Part shown: piece by piece, positions 23,948-39,115 of the stretch | How positions within the stretch are numbered: position 1 is the first letter of the stretch | Layout of the letters: each line of letters begins with the position of its first letter | DNA from: Gryganskiella cystojenkinii | Taxonomy: Eukaryota; Mortierellomycota; Mortierellomycetes; Mortierellales; Mortierellaceae | NCBI GenBank assembly: GCA_015852425.1 | Contig: JAAAIG010000035.1 | Span: 30,922 to 94,921 of the forward strand | Length of the DNA stretch: 64,000 bases | Reading direction: 5' to 3' | Program-made: the position numbers and the translations under genes | The notes under the pieces: generated by a model | What the model saw: only the letters and a program-made list of their open reading frames with translations | The model's database searches: none | What the model was told of the DNA's origin: nothing

Positions 23948-26725
23948 TTTGATTACAGGTATTGGATGCTGGAGTATTTGTAATAGAGAGGAGGCAAAAA
24001 CAACAAAGGAAAAGAAGAAATAGAGCCATAGCTACCGGAATACTTTTTTTTCGCCACAAAACACAGAGGGGAGAGCCTTGGACACGGTCATGTCTTTACG
24101 TTCTTGCAGCCTGTGAGACTTTCCACGATCGAGATCTGTCTCTTGAATCTTGTTTTTTTTTGTGTTGGTCACTTCTTGGCTAGAAATGGTGCCCCAGGTT
24201 CTCTTGCACGAAAGGTTCCCGAGCCGACAAACACCCGCAAGTGTAATTTTCAGTGAAAAAAAACAGAAAAGGAAGTGGTCCTCAAGACGCGTTTTGTCAT
24301 CGTATAGTTGTAGTAGATCTCTGCCGATACTAATAAAGGCTTGCAGCCGTCTAGCCCTTTGAAAAAAAAGTAAAAAGAGGAAAGACACAGTGTATGTAAG
24401 AGAGAGAGAGAGAGAGAGAGCGGAAGAGAGAGGAATAATGTGATATTTACAAGAGCTCGTCCACTCTATGACCTAATTGCAGCAAAGCTTTTTTAGACTG
24501 AGGTTTTGAAACCAATGCGTACGAAAGATGAAACGAGCGAGCTTTTCAACATTGTTTATGTCGTTGTCTGCTGTGGAGCAAGTTCTATGTGACGAAATCG
24601 TTAGTAATCCCGTGAGGAAAACGCATTGACAGTTACTGCCGTGGCACAACTCACTGTGCTGAAGCCGTCATTGATCCGACACAAGGCATGCCAAGGAAGG
24701 GAAAGAGTGTTTTTGCTGATGATAACTGTATGCAGCTTGAGTTGTCAACGCTGGACGAACTAAAAAAAAGCAAATGCGGGCAGTAACACGAGAAGTGCAA
24801 AGATATGATATCAGGCGTGAAAAAGCGTGTCGCGAACCCTTTCTAGAACGGACTAGCCCTTTTTTTTAGTCGGGAACCACTTAATGTTCTTTTACTTGCA
24901 CGGTAAGAGACAAAATGGGGTCCAAGAAGTTTTTTAAAAAAAAAGAATCTTCCGCATAGGAGATCAAGTCTTCACTGGCTTCTGTAGAGAAGGTCTTTAT
25001 GGTCCATCCAACCGAACCCCAAACAAAAGGGAAATAGTCCTGGAAACACAAAGAGTCTCGCGCTGAATTCTGGAAAATTTCTGCCAGTTTGTTCATGCTA
25101 AGAAAGGATCGACAATCCTTCGCCACCAGGATGGGGTGTTCCCGCAGCATTCACATTCAAGGAAAAACAAACGCATCGATCCAAACAAAAGTTGCTCGCT
25201 TCAAAACACGCTGGGGCTTTCTCCGACGGAAAGAGAAAAAAAAACACCAAAGTAAGAAGAATTGAAAGGTGTAGAGGCTTTTTTTACATTCGTTCTGTTT
25301 CACCGTTCGGCGATTCTTTTGTGTCCCCCCACCTGGACATTTTTTTTGAATCTAGAATCCTTCTGAAATGGAAAGTGAGTCCACTGGGACTAGTGGCCCT
25401 CAAATTTTTTTTGCTGAGTTTCATTCTTTAATCTTGATCTTCCTTGATTCTTTCGTTTGAACTTGGTTTTTTTCGGAATAAGCATTCTTTTATTCCAAGA
25501 GGGGTTGAACAGCCTGGGGCCATGGACCGAAAGGGAGAGGAATCAGAGATAATTGTATGGGGATCAACAAAATACGCTACAAAAAACCCGAAGCTTTCAT
25601 ACAAGAAGAATCTCCTCTTCCGTAACGGTCTTCATGTGCACTCTTGTGCTTTCAATGGAGAGAGAGTTGTGGGGAGAAAAAGACAAGTGCGGAAGAGAGA
25701 GCGTGTCAATTGATCCGTACTTCTCTGTCGAACCTGACCAGTTGTTGGTCAAACTGTGACACTGCGTTTCTACCTGTATCCGCGCGATCCGCCTTTTTTC
25801 AGCTTAAAACGCTAAAACGCGGTTGTCAGTAACGATAATTTTCGCATGTTTATCATCATCATCTTTTTTTTTGCTGTGCATAACTGATTAAAAGCGGTTA
25901 AGACGTCACCTTGTGTATGGATCGGATTGTTTTAGTTCGCATATGTTAATTTAGGGGAGCTGCAAGGGGGGAAAAGTAGAACTTGAGGCGCAAAAAAAAA
26001 CGGTAACGTGTGGAAAGAAATGAAGTGGAAAAAAAGAAAAGCAGGTGAGCTTGGAGAGCAGCAATATCAAATGACAGGAATGATAGAAAACAACGATCAG
26101 GACTAGATATGTATGGTACTTCAGAAAGCATGTCATGCTTTGTTGACCCTGTTCTGACGACTGAGGGTTGAAAAAAGAACTAAGTCCGCTCATAAAAACT
26201 ATATTTGACAAAAAAAATATTTACATCTGAAGATGAATGAGGTCAGAGCAATCCAATCGACTATCATTGCCACAGCCAGCCGTTGAAAGATTTCTTGTTC
26301 TTCGATGTTGATCGTCCAGACAGGGTGCTTTGTTTTTATTTGTGACCCCGATCTTGAGGGTGAAAGGAGGGTGGCACAGAGAGTGAGAGCAACCCATTCC
26401 CGGGGAAGAGAGACTTTTTATTTTGTGTTTTTGAGGTGCTCTGACTGAGGCCGAAAATATTTTTTTCTCTTCAGAGGGGGACTCAATTTTTTTTCGTGTT
26501 TTCTTTTTTCTTTCTTCTCTGTTTTCTTTTCTTTGCTTCCCGTCCGTCCTTAATTCTCACTTCCTCTCACTTCTATCTTTCTCCCATATTGTAACTCTCT
26601 GCTTTCGACTTTTACAAGCAAGCAAAGATAAACCTCTCTTCTCACTCTCTCCATCACAACTCTTCGCATAGCAACAGTCCATCTATCCCCCAGAACTCTT
26701 TGCACCTCGCAGTTCCAACACAAAC
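23948..26725. other. Gene-poor stretch of 2.8 kb upstream of the P2C ATPase
   Basis: No supported gene on either strand. A (GA)n microsatellite lies at 24399-24420. The last ~300 bases (from about 26400) are pyrimidine-rich with CT runs just upstream of the ATPase ATG, typical of a fungal core promoter or leader. Short open frames at 24881-25150 (-) and 25444-25713 (+) resemble nothing known. Confidence 0.5.
24399..24420. repeat. (GA)n microsatellite
   Basis: An uninterrupted run of eleven dinucleotides in the gene-poor stretch. Confidence 0.9.
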
Positions 26726-29700
26726 ATGGCCTCTGACCAGGGCCTTTCCGCGGACGCGATCCAGCAACAACCCAAGCTGGAGTTCAGTGAGCCATTAAAG
26801 ATGACCAGAACCAGGACCGTTCCTGCCAACAACAACACCAATGCCCCAGTATTATCCGAAAAGGAAAAGGAAAAGCGGGAAGCGATCGCCAAGAAGGAGA
26901 AGGCCCTCGATATTGTAAGTCTGGTTTTTTTAGCGTTCTACTCGTCGCCTATCTACTTTCGTGCGTCTTTTTGTATTTTATTTTTTGCAGCGAACAATGG
27001 GATTTGGTATAACAGGAGGAAGGGGAACAAAAACATAAGATAGATACGTCAATTCCGAAAACCCCATCGTCAAAACTACAAACGAAAGACACTGCAAAAA
27101 ATTTACTGGAGTCAAGACGCAGATTCCAACTCGTTCATCTTGTATACTGACAACTTCTTTTGCTTTAATGATGATTATAGACGGAACATATGTTCCCTAT
27201 CGAGGACATCGCAGCTCGACATGGAGTGAGCATCGATGTGGCCAAGGCCGCCAACAGCAAAGGTCTTGACTCCGCCGTCGCTGCTCAACGCTTGATCGAA
27301 AACGGACCCAACATTCTTTCGCCCCCAAAGCAAGTCTCAGCCTTTGTGAAATTTTTCCGCTGTCTGACCTCGCTCTTCAACCTGTTGCTGATCCTCGCCG
27401 GTATTCTCAACTATATCCTCTTGGCTGTCGATCCCAAAGGAAACAAAGTCAACGTGAGTCCTCCTTTTTTGTGGGTTTATTATGTTGCTGGAGAAAAGAA
27501 GAGAAGGAAAAATGGTTGTAGTTATTGTTGTCGTTAGCCCTTTCCCAAGTGGCTGAGCAAAGCAANNNNNNNNNNNNNNNNNNNNNNNNNNNNNNNNNNN
27601 NNNNNNNNNNNNNNTGGAGAAGAAAACTCACATTCTTTGTCTACCTCCACCAACTCTTTTTCTTTCTTGATAGACCTATTTGGGAGCCATTTTGATCATT
27701 GTCGCCTTTCTCAACGCCGCCATCGAGTTCTACCAGGCTCAAAAGTCGGCCGCCGTCTTGCAGTCGTTCTTGAATTTGATGCCCCAAAAATGTTTTGTTG
27801 TCCGTGATGGCAAGTCTATTCAGATTCCCGCCTCGGATTTGGTACTTGGCGATGTGGTCTTTGCCCGTATGGGTGACAAGATCCCCGCAGATATCATGAT
27901 CTATGCCTGCACAGATATGAAGGTTGATAACTCTTCTTTGACTGGAGAAACCGATCCTCAGGATCGTAGCACTATGAATGATCATAAGAACCCGCTCGAG
28001 GCCCGTAACCTGTGTTTCAACGGCTCATTGGTCATCAACGGTGAGGGTTATGGATTGGTCATCAGGACGGGCGATAACACTGTGTTGGGTCAGATTGCTG
28101 GATTGACTGCCGGAGAGGATGCCGGAAAGTCCCCATTGTCACGCGAAATTGATGACTTTGTCAAAATTATTGCCTCGATCGCCATCACGACTGCCATTGT
28201 CTTTTTCTTGATCGGTTACTTTGCCGTTTACCGTAAGCAGAGCGGTGGTATCTCCAGTACCCTCAACTTTGCTATCGGTGTCTTCGTCGCCTGGGTCCCT
28301 GAAGGTCTCCCCGCTACCGTCACCATGTTGTTGACTATCGCTGCCAAGCGCATGGCCGCCCAGAACGTCTTGGTCAAGGATTTGACAGGAGTCGAGACCC
28401 TTGGTGCGATCACTCTGCTTGCAACCGACAAGACTGGAACCTTGACCCGTAATCAGATGACTGTTACCAACATTTGGTCCTCTCAGAACATGTACTCGGC
28501 CTTCCGTAGTGCTGCCAACGCCGGATCTCCCTTTGACGCTTCTTCCCCTGGTATCCCTGAGGTTTTGTCGATCGCTGCTCTTTGCTCCCGTGCCAAGTTT
28601 GATCGTACTGATGTACCCATTGCCCAACGTCAGGTCCTCGGTGACGCCACCGAGTCCGGCCTTCTTCGTTTCGCCTCTGCCAACATTGGGAACTTTGACC
28701 AGTTGACTGATTTGTACCCCAAGGTTTTTGAGGTTCCCTTCAACTCTGAGAACAAGTGGGCCATGACCATCCATGACAAGGAACACGCCCACGGCCGCTT
28801 CACTCTCTTGATCAAGGGTGCACCCGAGCGTATTTTGAGACTCTGCAGCACAATCTTGATGAACGGCGAGGCTATTCCTTTGACAGAGGAGCACTCCAAA
28901 GCCTACGATGAGATGTATGCCTTGATGGCCTCGAAGGGTCATCGTGTCTTGGCTTTTGCTCAGTTCTTGTTGCCTCGTGATCAGTACCCGGACAACCATG
29001 TCTTTGACAAGGAAAAGAAGAACTACCCTACCACCAACTTGACATTTGTCGGTCTCGTCTCGCTCGAGGATCCCCCCAAGCACGGAGTTCGTGAGGCTAT
29101 TGGTCGCTGCCGTTCTGCCGGTATCCGTGTCATGATGGTTACTGGTGATCACCCCTTGACCGCTGAGGCGATCGGACGCAAGATCAACTTGGTTCTCTCG
29201 GATACAAAGGAATTGGTCGCCAAGCACCGTGGTTGTTCTGTCGATGAGGTTGGCGATGACGAGTACAACGCGATTGTCATTCACGGTGAACAGATTGATT
29301 CATTGACGGAGCAGGATTGGGATCTCATCTTTTCCAAGCCAGAGATTATCTTTGCCCGTACCTCGCCCAAGCACAAGCTCCAGATTGTCAAGCACGCTCA
29401 AGCCATGGGCCACATTGTCGGTGTTACTGGTGATGGTGTCAACGATTCCCCCGCTTTGAAGAAGGCTGACCTTGGTATTGCCATGAACATTTCCGGCTCT
29501 GATGTCTCCAAGGAAGCCGCTGCCATGATCTTGCTCGATGATAACTTTGCCTCGACTGTCCGAGGTATTGAGGAGGGACGTTTGATCTTCACCAATCTCA
29601 AGAAATCGATCCAGTATACGATTACGCATTCGATGCCCGAGGTTATTCCCAACTTGCTTTACGTCATTGCATCGATCCCTCTGCCCATTTCCGCCATGTT

Positions 29701-30571
29701 GATTCTCGTTATCGATCTCGGATTCGAATTGTTGTTGTCGCTCACCTTTGCCTGGGACAAGCCCGAGTCCAGCCATGGATTGATGCGTTTGCCTCCTCGT
29801 AAGCCTGTAACGCCTGCCTCAATCGAGCGTAAACGTCGTCTCGCCACTCGTGTCTTGCCCCCTGTCATTGACCAAGAGACCAACGAGGAGATCAAGCCCT
29901 CTTGGTTTACCCGTTTCAGCCACGATTTCAAGGCCATGTTCACTTCAGTGTACTGGCGTGAGCGGTTTGAACACACTGATGACGAGATTTTGGTCGATGG
30001 CGGATTGTTGTCCTGGGCTTACTTGGAAGTCGGTATCATCGAGACCGTTGGTGCTTTGGTTACGTTCTTTGTCGTCATGTACAAGGACGGCGGTCTCACC
30101 CCTGCCCGGGCTGTCGCCCTGCAGAAGCAGAACGCTTTTAATGTCGACGGGTCCCCCGAAGCAGAAATCCTTGCAAGGGCCCAGTCCTCGTTTTATCTCG
30201 CCATTATGATCATGCAAGTCTTCAATTTGTTTGCTTGCAAGACCCGATACCGTTTGCCCTTTGGCAAGTACATGTTCCAGAACGTTCGGTGCTTCGTCGG
30301 TATCGTCTTTGGTTGCGCGCTCGGATTCTTTATCGTCTACTGCCCCGGTTTGAAGGTCGTGTTCGGTACCAGTCCTCATACCAAGTTTATTTACTTGTTG
30401 ATCCCCATGGCTTTCGGAGTGTTCATCATCTTTTACGCGACCATGCGTCTGTTGATCCAAAGAAGGTTCCGTCCCACCACCTTGAACGAGGAGATTATTG
30501 GTTTGAACATGGTCCCGACCATGAAGACCATGTTCAGCAGGAAATCGATCAGCCAGCCTGCCCCCAACTGA
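26726..30571 (+). CDS. P2C-type (Na,K/H,K-like) cation-transporting P-type ATPase alpha subunit
   Basis: Three exons: 26726-26914, 27181-27453 and 27674-30571, total 1119 aa. The N-terminal cytosolic part is Lys/Glu-rich and leads into the cation-ATPase N domain. Landmarks are SLTGET (actuator), VAWVPEGLPATVTM (M4), TDKTGTLTRNQM with the phosphorylated Asp at about residue 406, KGAPERIL (nucleotide site), MMVTGDHPLTAEAI and GVTGDGVNDSPALKKAD (~residue 740). M5 reads YTITHSMPEVIP and M6 reads VIDLGFELLLSL. Overall order and spacing match Na,K-ATPase alpha subunits, not fungal ENA or PMA pumps. Several cation-site residues differ from the animal pump (see findings). No C-terminal KETYY is present. 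Codon use is strongly biased to C/G-ending codons, suggesting high expression. Location in the plasma membrane is inferred. Confidence 0.93.
27566..27614. other. Assembly gap (49 N)
   Basis: A run of N lies inside intron 2 of the P2C ATPase gene (27454-27673), so it does not interrupt coding sequence in this model. The real intron length is unknown. Confidence 0.95.
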
Positions 30572-30941
30572 TAAAGGAAAACACACCTACACCCACTCAC
30601 TCACACTCTCAATAAGCTTGTATATCAGTTATGTTCGTTTCTTTTTTCTCCAATTGATTCCCCCTCTTCTCCGTTCTTAGTTTCTATTTCCCCTTCTACC
30701 GTCTTAGAAAAATATTCACAACACATTAAATAATATCTTTCCAACCGTAAAAGCTCTCGTCGCCCCATACTGCATAGTTATCTCTTTGCCTCCGTAACAT
30801 GAAGGTGATGCATCTTGACAACGCTCGGCGAGAGGAGAGGAGGCGTTATTTTTTATTAATAGGCGATGTGATGTTACATGAAGAAGGGACAGGGGCAACC
30901 AATTGTTGGTTTGTTTTGGTATTGTACAGATAGGGGATAAC
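30572..30941. other. Convergent 3' region
   Basis: It lies between the end of the ATPase gene (+) and the end of the adaptor gene (-). It contains AT-rich and CT-rich stretches. No gene seen. Confidence 0.5.
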
Positions 30942-33900
30942 CTAAGTCCAGTGAGGACGAGGCTTGGGGGCACCTCCAGACGAGGGAGAAGGGGAAGGAG
31001 AGGAGGAAGTGAAGGATGAAGGAATCGGCAGGGGTGGCAGCGATGGTCGCCTTTGACCATTCTGATTCTGACTCTGACTCTGACTCTGACTTTGACTTGA
31101 GTCTGCAGAAGCACCTGAGCTCGCTTTCGTCATCGTCATGTAAGACGCAAACGACGACGTGGACCAAGACGATGACGGAGTCGTAGCAGATTTTCGTCCA
31201 CCTCCTGTGGACCCTCGCCCTGTGGGCACTGCAATTGGTTTTGTACGCGTGGTCTTTTCGCTGGCCGATATGGTGGAAGAAGACAAAGAGCTTGATGAAG
31301 AGACCGATCCGGTTCGACGACGGCTATCCTTGGACGTACTTGTCGTCGTGAGATTGTTGTTGGGGTTGCCTTTTTCTACCGGCGGTTGGGTTCGAACAGA
31401 TCTGCCCACAGAGTTGGAGCGAGCCTTCGTGGTAGTCGAGGTTGAGGTTGACGCTTTGGCCTTGGTGACTACATTTGAAAGATCTGCAGAACTGGTCGCT
31501 GACAACAAGTACTTCAACCCCAATATGTTTTGGTTTTCGGCCGCAATCCCTGTCCGAGGTTGTGGTCGGTTTGTTCCTGTTGTGATTGATGACAATGAGC
31601 CTTTAAGACCGGATCCGGTTCCTGTTGGCGCTGCTGTCGTTGCCGTTGTATTATGACCCGATTGCGCAGAAGGCGACAACGACGAAGAAGAGAAAGAGTC
31701 GGATGACGATACCTCTTGGAAAGTGCTCGATCTCATGGACGGCGAAGGTAGTGGCGTAGACACCGCTGAGCCATAATGATGATGATTCCTTTGTCCGGGG
31801 GAGGATGAAGATCTGGCCGTCAACGAGGCCAAACTTAGTCCTACACCGACATCCCTGATCGCATTTGGAGACCGTTGTTGCGTTGGACTCATCAAGATGG
31901 ATGTGAGGACAGCTGCGGCCGCATTCGCGTTCCAAGTGACACGAGGTGTTCCGGAGAGGACTGTTTGGAGAATGTTGTTCTCCTCGAGACGTTGATGAAG
32001 TTCCGCAGAGAGGGAGAGGCGCTGGGGCAGGACCGGCGTTGTGGAAGAAGAGGATATCGTGCGGCTGCTCGTCCGCTTGAGGTCTTCTCCTGCCGTGTGG
32101 TCTATAGGGCGTTCCAGCATGGAGTGATATCGTCGGTGTTCGACCTTCACCGGCTCTTCCAAGTCCAGGGTATCTTCGAAAATGACATGCTGTTGCTCCT
32201 GCTGCTGCTGGTGATGGGGAGAGCCAAATTGAGGTTGAGGTTGAGGTTGAGGTTGAGGTTGAGGTTGAGGTTGAGGTTGAGGTTGCTGAGATAACGAAGA
32301 CGAAATGACTTCTACAGCCTGACGAGTTTCAACCGCGCGTATCTCCTGATCAAAGGTCTTGGGCTCTTCCGAGTCGCGAAGTTCCTGATCCAAACCTCGC
32401 ATGGCACCATTCAACTCTTGACCCAGATTTCCCACAGGACCATTCAACTCTTGATTGAGTCCTCCATGGAATCCGTTCAGTTCTTGATCAAGACTTCTTG
32501 AGTATCCTTTCAGTTCTTGATCCATTGTGCCCATGTTGTCGAATGCTCCGAGTTCATCGCCCAGTGTGTTCGCATGATTGAATCCTGCAAGCTCAGACTC
32601 CAAAGTATTGCCCATGCCGGATAGTTGATTCCAATTGTCATGGCGACCAAACATAGGATCCAGTTCCTCCTGCAGACTCGGGTGTTCCCTACTGCTTGTT
32701 GTTGATGTGCCGTCCAAAGATTCCACCATACTATTTGCAGCGCCAGCACCAGAGGATCCACTTGGCGACGATCGATCGTGTGCGTCACGATGGTGAGGTG
32801 GAGGCAAAGGTGGCGTTCCTGTCTTTTCATCCCAAATCACGGCCTGTGAACCACGAGGGGGGAGCGATGCCCAGTTCCGACCCTCAAGATCGGATTCAAT
32901 CCGCATGGATGTGATAGTCTCTTGTGCTTCTTCCAGTAGTTGCGCATATTCCCGGGTATTGGTCATCATCTCTAGGACTTTGCCCTCGCAGTTCATTTGC
33001 CTTGACTCTAATTCCTCCAATGTCAGGCGCATTGTATCGCTGTCCGAGAAGACCTAAATAAAGTAATTGCAGGACGAATTTGTCAGTGTCAAGGGAAGGC
33101 TTGCGAAATGTACAAACTCAAAAAAAAACCCCAAGTCACTCAGCATTCTTACCTTGCCCAGGTCTGACTGGATCAACTTGACAGCCTGTGTGGTACTAGA
33201 ATATGTCTGTTTCTGCTTTTGAAGTGCATTCTCGAGCTGCACCTGCAAATTCACGTTCAACTCCTGGGTCGCGGCCAGTTCCTGTTCGACCTCGCCTAAT
33301 CGACGCGCATAAGAGTTGACCTTGGTCTTGGCCTCGACCATCTCGAGTCCCATCTCTGCCATCTGTTCTGAAAGATCGTCGAGTTCCTTGCGGAAAGACT
33401 TCAGCTCTTGTCGACAGGAATCGAGTTCGCGCTGAAGGAAACGATTATGACCTGTGAGTTCCTTGACCTCGTTCTCGGATCCTGCGAGTTGGTAGGATAA
33501 TTCCTGGGATTGGTTTGCCTTTGCCTGGAGGGCCAAGTTCTCATCCTGAAGATATTGAAACTAACCAGGCCGAATATTACACAGGGGGATTAGTGAGTAT
33601 AAAGGAGTCACTCTCATGTGTATAAACCTGTAAACAAAACAAACAAGCAAACAAACAAACAAACAAACAAACAAAGAACATGGGAATAGACAAAGACAAC
33701 GAACGCACAATGTGGGCACGTTAGGTCGTGAGAGACACGAGAAGGAGATGAGAGTGGAAACGAAAAGAATGAAAAGGAAGAAAAAAAAAGTACGCGGGAT
33801 AGTGTACCTTGGTATAAGAGTCCTGCTCCATCTGCTGTATCTGTGAATGAAGGTCAAGTCCCAGACGAGCAGCCAGGTCCAAGTTCGTAGCAAGTCCCAT

Positions 33901-34047
33901 GCGCTCCTGTTCCTTTTGAATCAACAATCGTCGGAGGACCACGGGGTCATGGATATGATCGACTTGGGCAAGAAGATCGTCTCCGAAATCCTGGGCTTGT
34001 TCCTTGACTTTACGGTAGGAAGGAGGAGATCGACCGTTAAAAACCAT
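30942..34047 (-). CDS. Coiled-coil protein resembling TRAK/HAP1/BICD-type motor adaptors
   Basis: Exons 34047-33808, 33560-33153 and 33053-30942 give 919 aa. Residues 1-270 are predicted coiled coil. The segment LDLAARLGLDLHSQIQ (AAxxG at ~59-63) resembles the CC1 box of BICD, TRAK and HAP1 adaptors, which binds dynein light intermediate chain. YAQLLEEAQETITSMR near residue 250 resembles the end of the HAP1_N region. The rest is low complexity: QELNG-type repeats (~370-450), a Gln-Pro repeat coded by nine GAGGTT units at 32231-32284, Ser-rich tracts and SQSQSQ. Motor adaptor function is inference. The 5' end is uncertain: a possible first exon (34480-34439, MSTQDRPIPLVDES, with a perfect GTAAGT donor) could splice in frame near 34002. 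Confidence 0.62.
32231..32284. repeat. Coding minisatellite, nine GAGGTT units
   Basis: Nine perfect hexamer repeats encode a Gln-Pro run on the minus strand within the coiled-coil adaptor gene. Confidence 0.95.
33641..33674. repeat. (CAAA)n tetranucleotide microsatellite
   Basis: It lies in intron 1 of the adaptor gene (33561-33807), next to similar A/C-rich sequence. Confidence 0.85.
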
Positions 34048-35899
34048 AAGGCCGTAGAAAGAATGATTTTGAAAATGTAAGTATTATGATTGCAATGTGC
34101 GAGAAGATTGAGAGAAAGAAAAGAGGTGAAAAAGGAAGATCGAGAAGAATATATTATCGAGGTTCTGGATTCTATTTCATTCAACACTTTATCTCCCCTG
34201 TTGAACAAAAGTTCCAAACCATTCTGTTACTTCCTCTTTTCTCTCTCTTTCTCTTCCCCAAATTAAAGCAGTAGCATGAAACACACGAAATAATCACACA
34301 CGAAAAAAACCCGATCGGCAACAAACGACGGTATCCGTGCCACCCAACGTGCCAACGGTTTACTATGCCATGGAGTGTATTCGATTCAAAGAAAAAGGTT
34401 CCATTCCGAGGGGAGCGATGAAGGACTCAGGAACTTACCGATTCGTCTACTAGAGGTATTGGTCTGTCCTGTGTAGACATCTTCGGTCGTCTGGTTGTAT
34501 GGAGGCGGATATTGCGCGTTGTTCTATTTTGAAAGAAGCCAAAGTGTGAGTTACACTTATCTCTTAAAGTTTCCTGCTTGCTCCATACCACACAAATACA
34601 TATCCATCCCACTGGCCGTTACTGCAAAACAAAGAGCCAGAACACACAGAGATTGCGCGCTGTGCTACTATCCTTCCTTGTGATATCACATTTTCGACCA
34701 CGTTTTGTCATCAATGGCTTGTCTGCTCGCCCAGCGCGCCTTTTGTCAGCTGGAGGAAATAGGAGGAGGGAGGGGAGTGTTGGCTCTTGGCAGATCCAAA
34801 ACGAGACATTCTTCAGTTATGTTCTGCCGCTCCTTTGATTTTGTCGTCCTTGAAAGAGAAGGGTGTATTGCTTCCTTTTGTCCGCGCTGGCTATTATGCG
34901 TTGTGGATAGGTTCCTGATTGAACAATAAATAGTTTTTTTTACCTCGAGCGAGTGGTTGCGACTATGGGAGAGGTGCGCTGGCCTGAGCATGGCTGAGCA
35001 GAGCAAGAAGCGTCCGCGGAGTCACAGCTGCTGGGTGAGGAGTCCGAGGTGTTGTGCTCGATTCACAGGTGGAGATTGGAGGGAAGCAAAGGCGGAGAGG
35101 GATTGTTTGAACACAGAATGGAAAATAATGGGTGGGATGGACAGGTCTCGGTTTTTTGAGAGTGAACTAGGAGGGAATGAACTCAACAGAGAGAGAATAA
35201 GAGAGAGGGCGAGAGAATGACTGAATGGAACGAAGAGTGAAGGAAAGCAGGTGGATGTGAGAATGAAGAAAATGAAGTGAAAGGCAGAAAGAACAACCCT
35301 GCGGGAAGGAGTGGGAGGAGATAGAAAGAAAGCCAGCAGAGACGAAAAGGAGATTGAAAGGAGGCAGGAGTGAGTGTGGGAGAGTGGAGAGGAAATCTTG
35401 GTAGTTGTTGGGTCAGTCTGCAGTTTGAAGTCTGCACTGTGCCTGACAAAGAGAGGGCTCTCATTTTCCTTTGTCAGTCATGTCGACTGGCTGACGGTCT
35501 TTCACGACCTGGTCTCTCGAAAGGGAGGAGTCCCAAAATGAAGAAAAACCATAAAAACTGAGATCGCGTTGACTCGCGTTCTTGGGACATTAGCCGCCAA
35601 AGCGGCGTCCGGGCTTGTGGATATTTAGGAGACTTCAATCGCGTGGCACAAGAACAAAGCAGTTCTTTGCAGGGTCCATGCCAAGCTGGAGTCCGGTTGT
35701 CTCTGTTGACCATTTTTCATGTTGGTGGCAAAGAGAGGAACGTGACATCCCCCACACTCTCTGCATCTTTGTCAGCCCTCTCCTTTCCCCCTTCTCCCCT
35801 CTCTCCTCCCTCTCTTCTCACCCTCATTCTCTTTTTTCTTCCATATAATCTCTCATCCCAACCCACAATCACCCTTTTTTCTTTTTTTCGGCATCGATA
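34048..35899. other. Divergent intergenic region of 1.85 kb
   Basis: It lies between the adaptor gene (-) and the Ded1-like helicase (+). A candidate upstream exon for the adaptor gene is at 34439-34480 (-). The sequence from about 35080 to 35330 is purine-rich, and 35750-35880 is pyrimidine-rich (CTCTCC runs) just before the helicase ATG. No other gene is supported. Confidence 0.5.
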
Positions 35900-38484
<2,585 letters not shown>

Positions 38485-39115
38485 GTTGATGACGACCATA
38501 CTCATTCTTTTTTCTTCTTCGACCTTGACCTTGCCCACTATTTCTAGTGATTTTCTTTTTCGTTTCATTTCTCTCTGTCTTTTACACTTACAATCGTTTC
38601 TATGCTGGACATTCAGGCGGTTCTCAAACACACATCCCCCCCCTTCATCATTCTTTCAATCGCGACTTGAACGCACACCTCTTGGGGGCTTTTTGATGCG
38701 AACCTTCTGTACTTTTAGCCTTGTCTAGCTTTTTTTCTTTCTTTCTTTTCTCGTCCAATATTTGCGTTTACTGTGTACCATAGTCCACTTTGTCCTAGGT
38801 TTTCTCTATCCTTCATGCTCCACTTGTATCATTACCTTTGATTGCATTTCAACTACACTTCATGAAGGAAAAGAGAAAAAATACTGCCCCCCCTTTACTT
38901 CCATAGACAAAACCGCAGTTTATGCAATAACAGTCATTTTCTTTAAAAAAAAGAAATAACAAATAAAATAATTCGAATCGGAATATTTTAGTCGAGGCTA
39001 ATGACACGAAAGTGGAAAATTGCTCATTCATTCAAACTTGACTTTTTCATGATTGTCTCTTTGCCCATTCGTCTACTTTCCTCGGTCTGCAATAAGGTGT
39101 CGGAGTACTCTCGCG
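38485..39115. other. Intergenic: helicase 3' region
   Basis: T/C-rich sequence follows the helicase stop, with an AATAAA-like stretch near 38955-38970. No gene is supported here. Confidence 0.45.

Noticed and set aside
24881..25150. 89-codon minus-strand open frame in the gene-poor stretch
   Set aside because: No recognisable family, no splice partners and no promoter evidence; similar frames are expected by chance.
28139..29284. Long antisense open frame of 381 codons opposite the P2C ATPase
   Set aside because: It mirrors the strong codon bias of the real gene, has no family resemblance and lies wholly inside conserved coding sequence.
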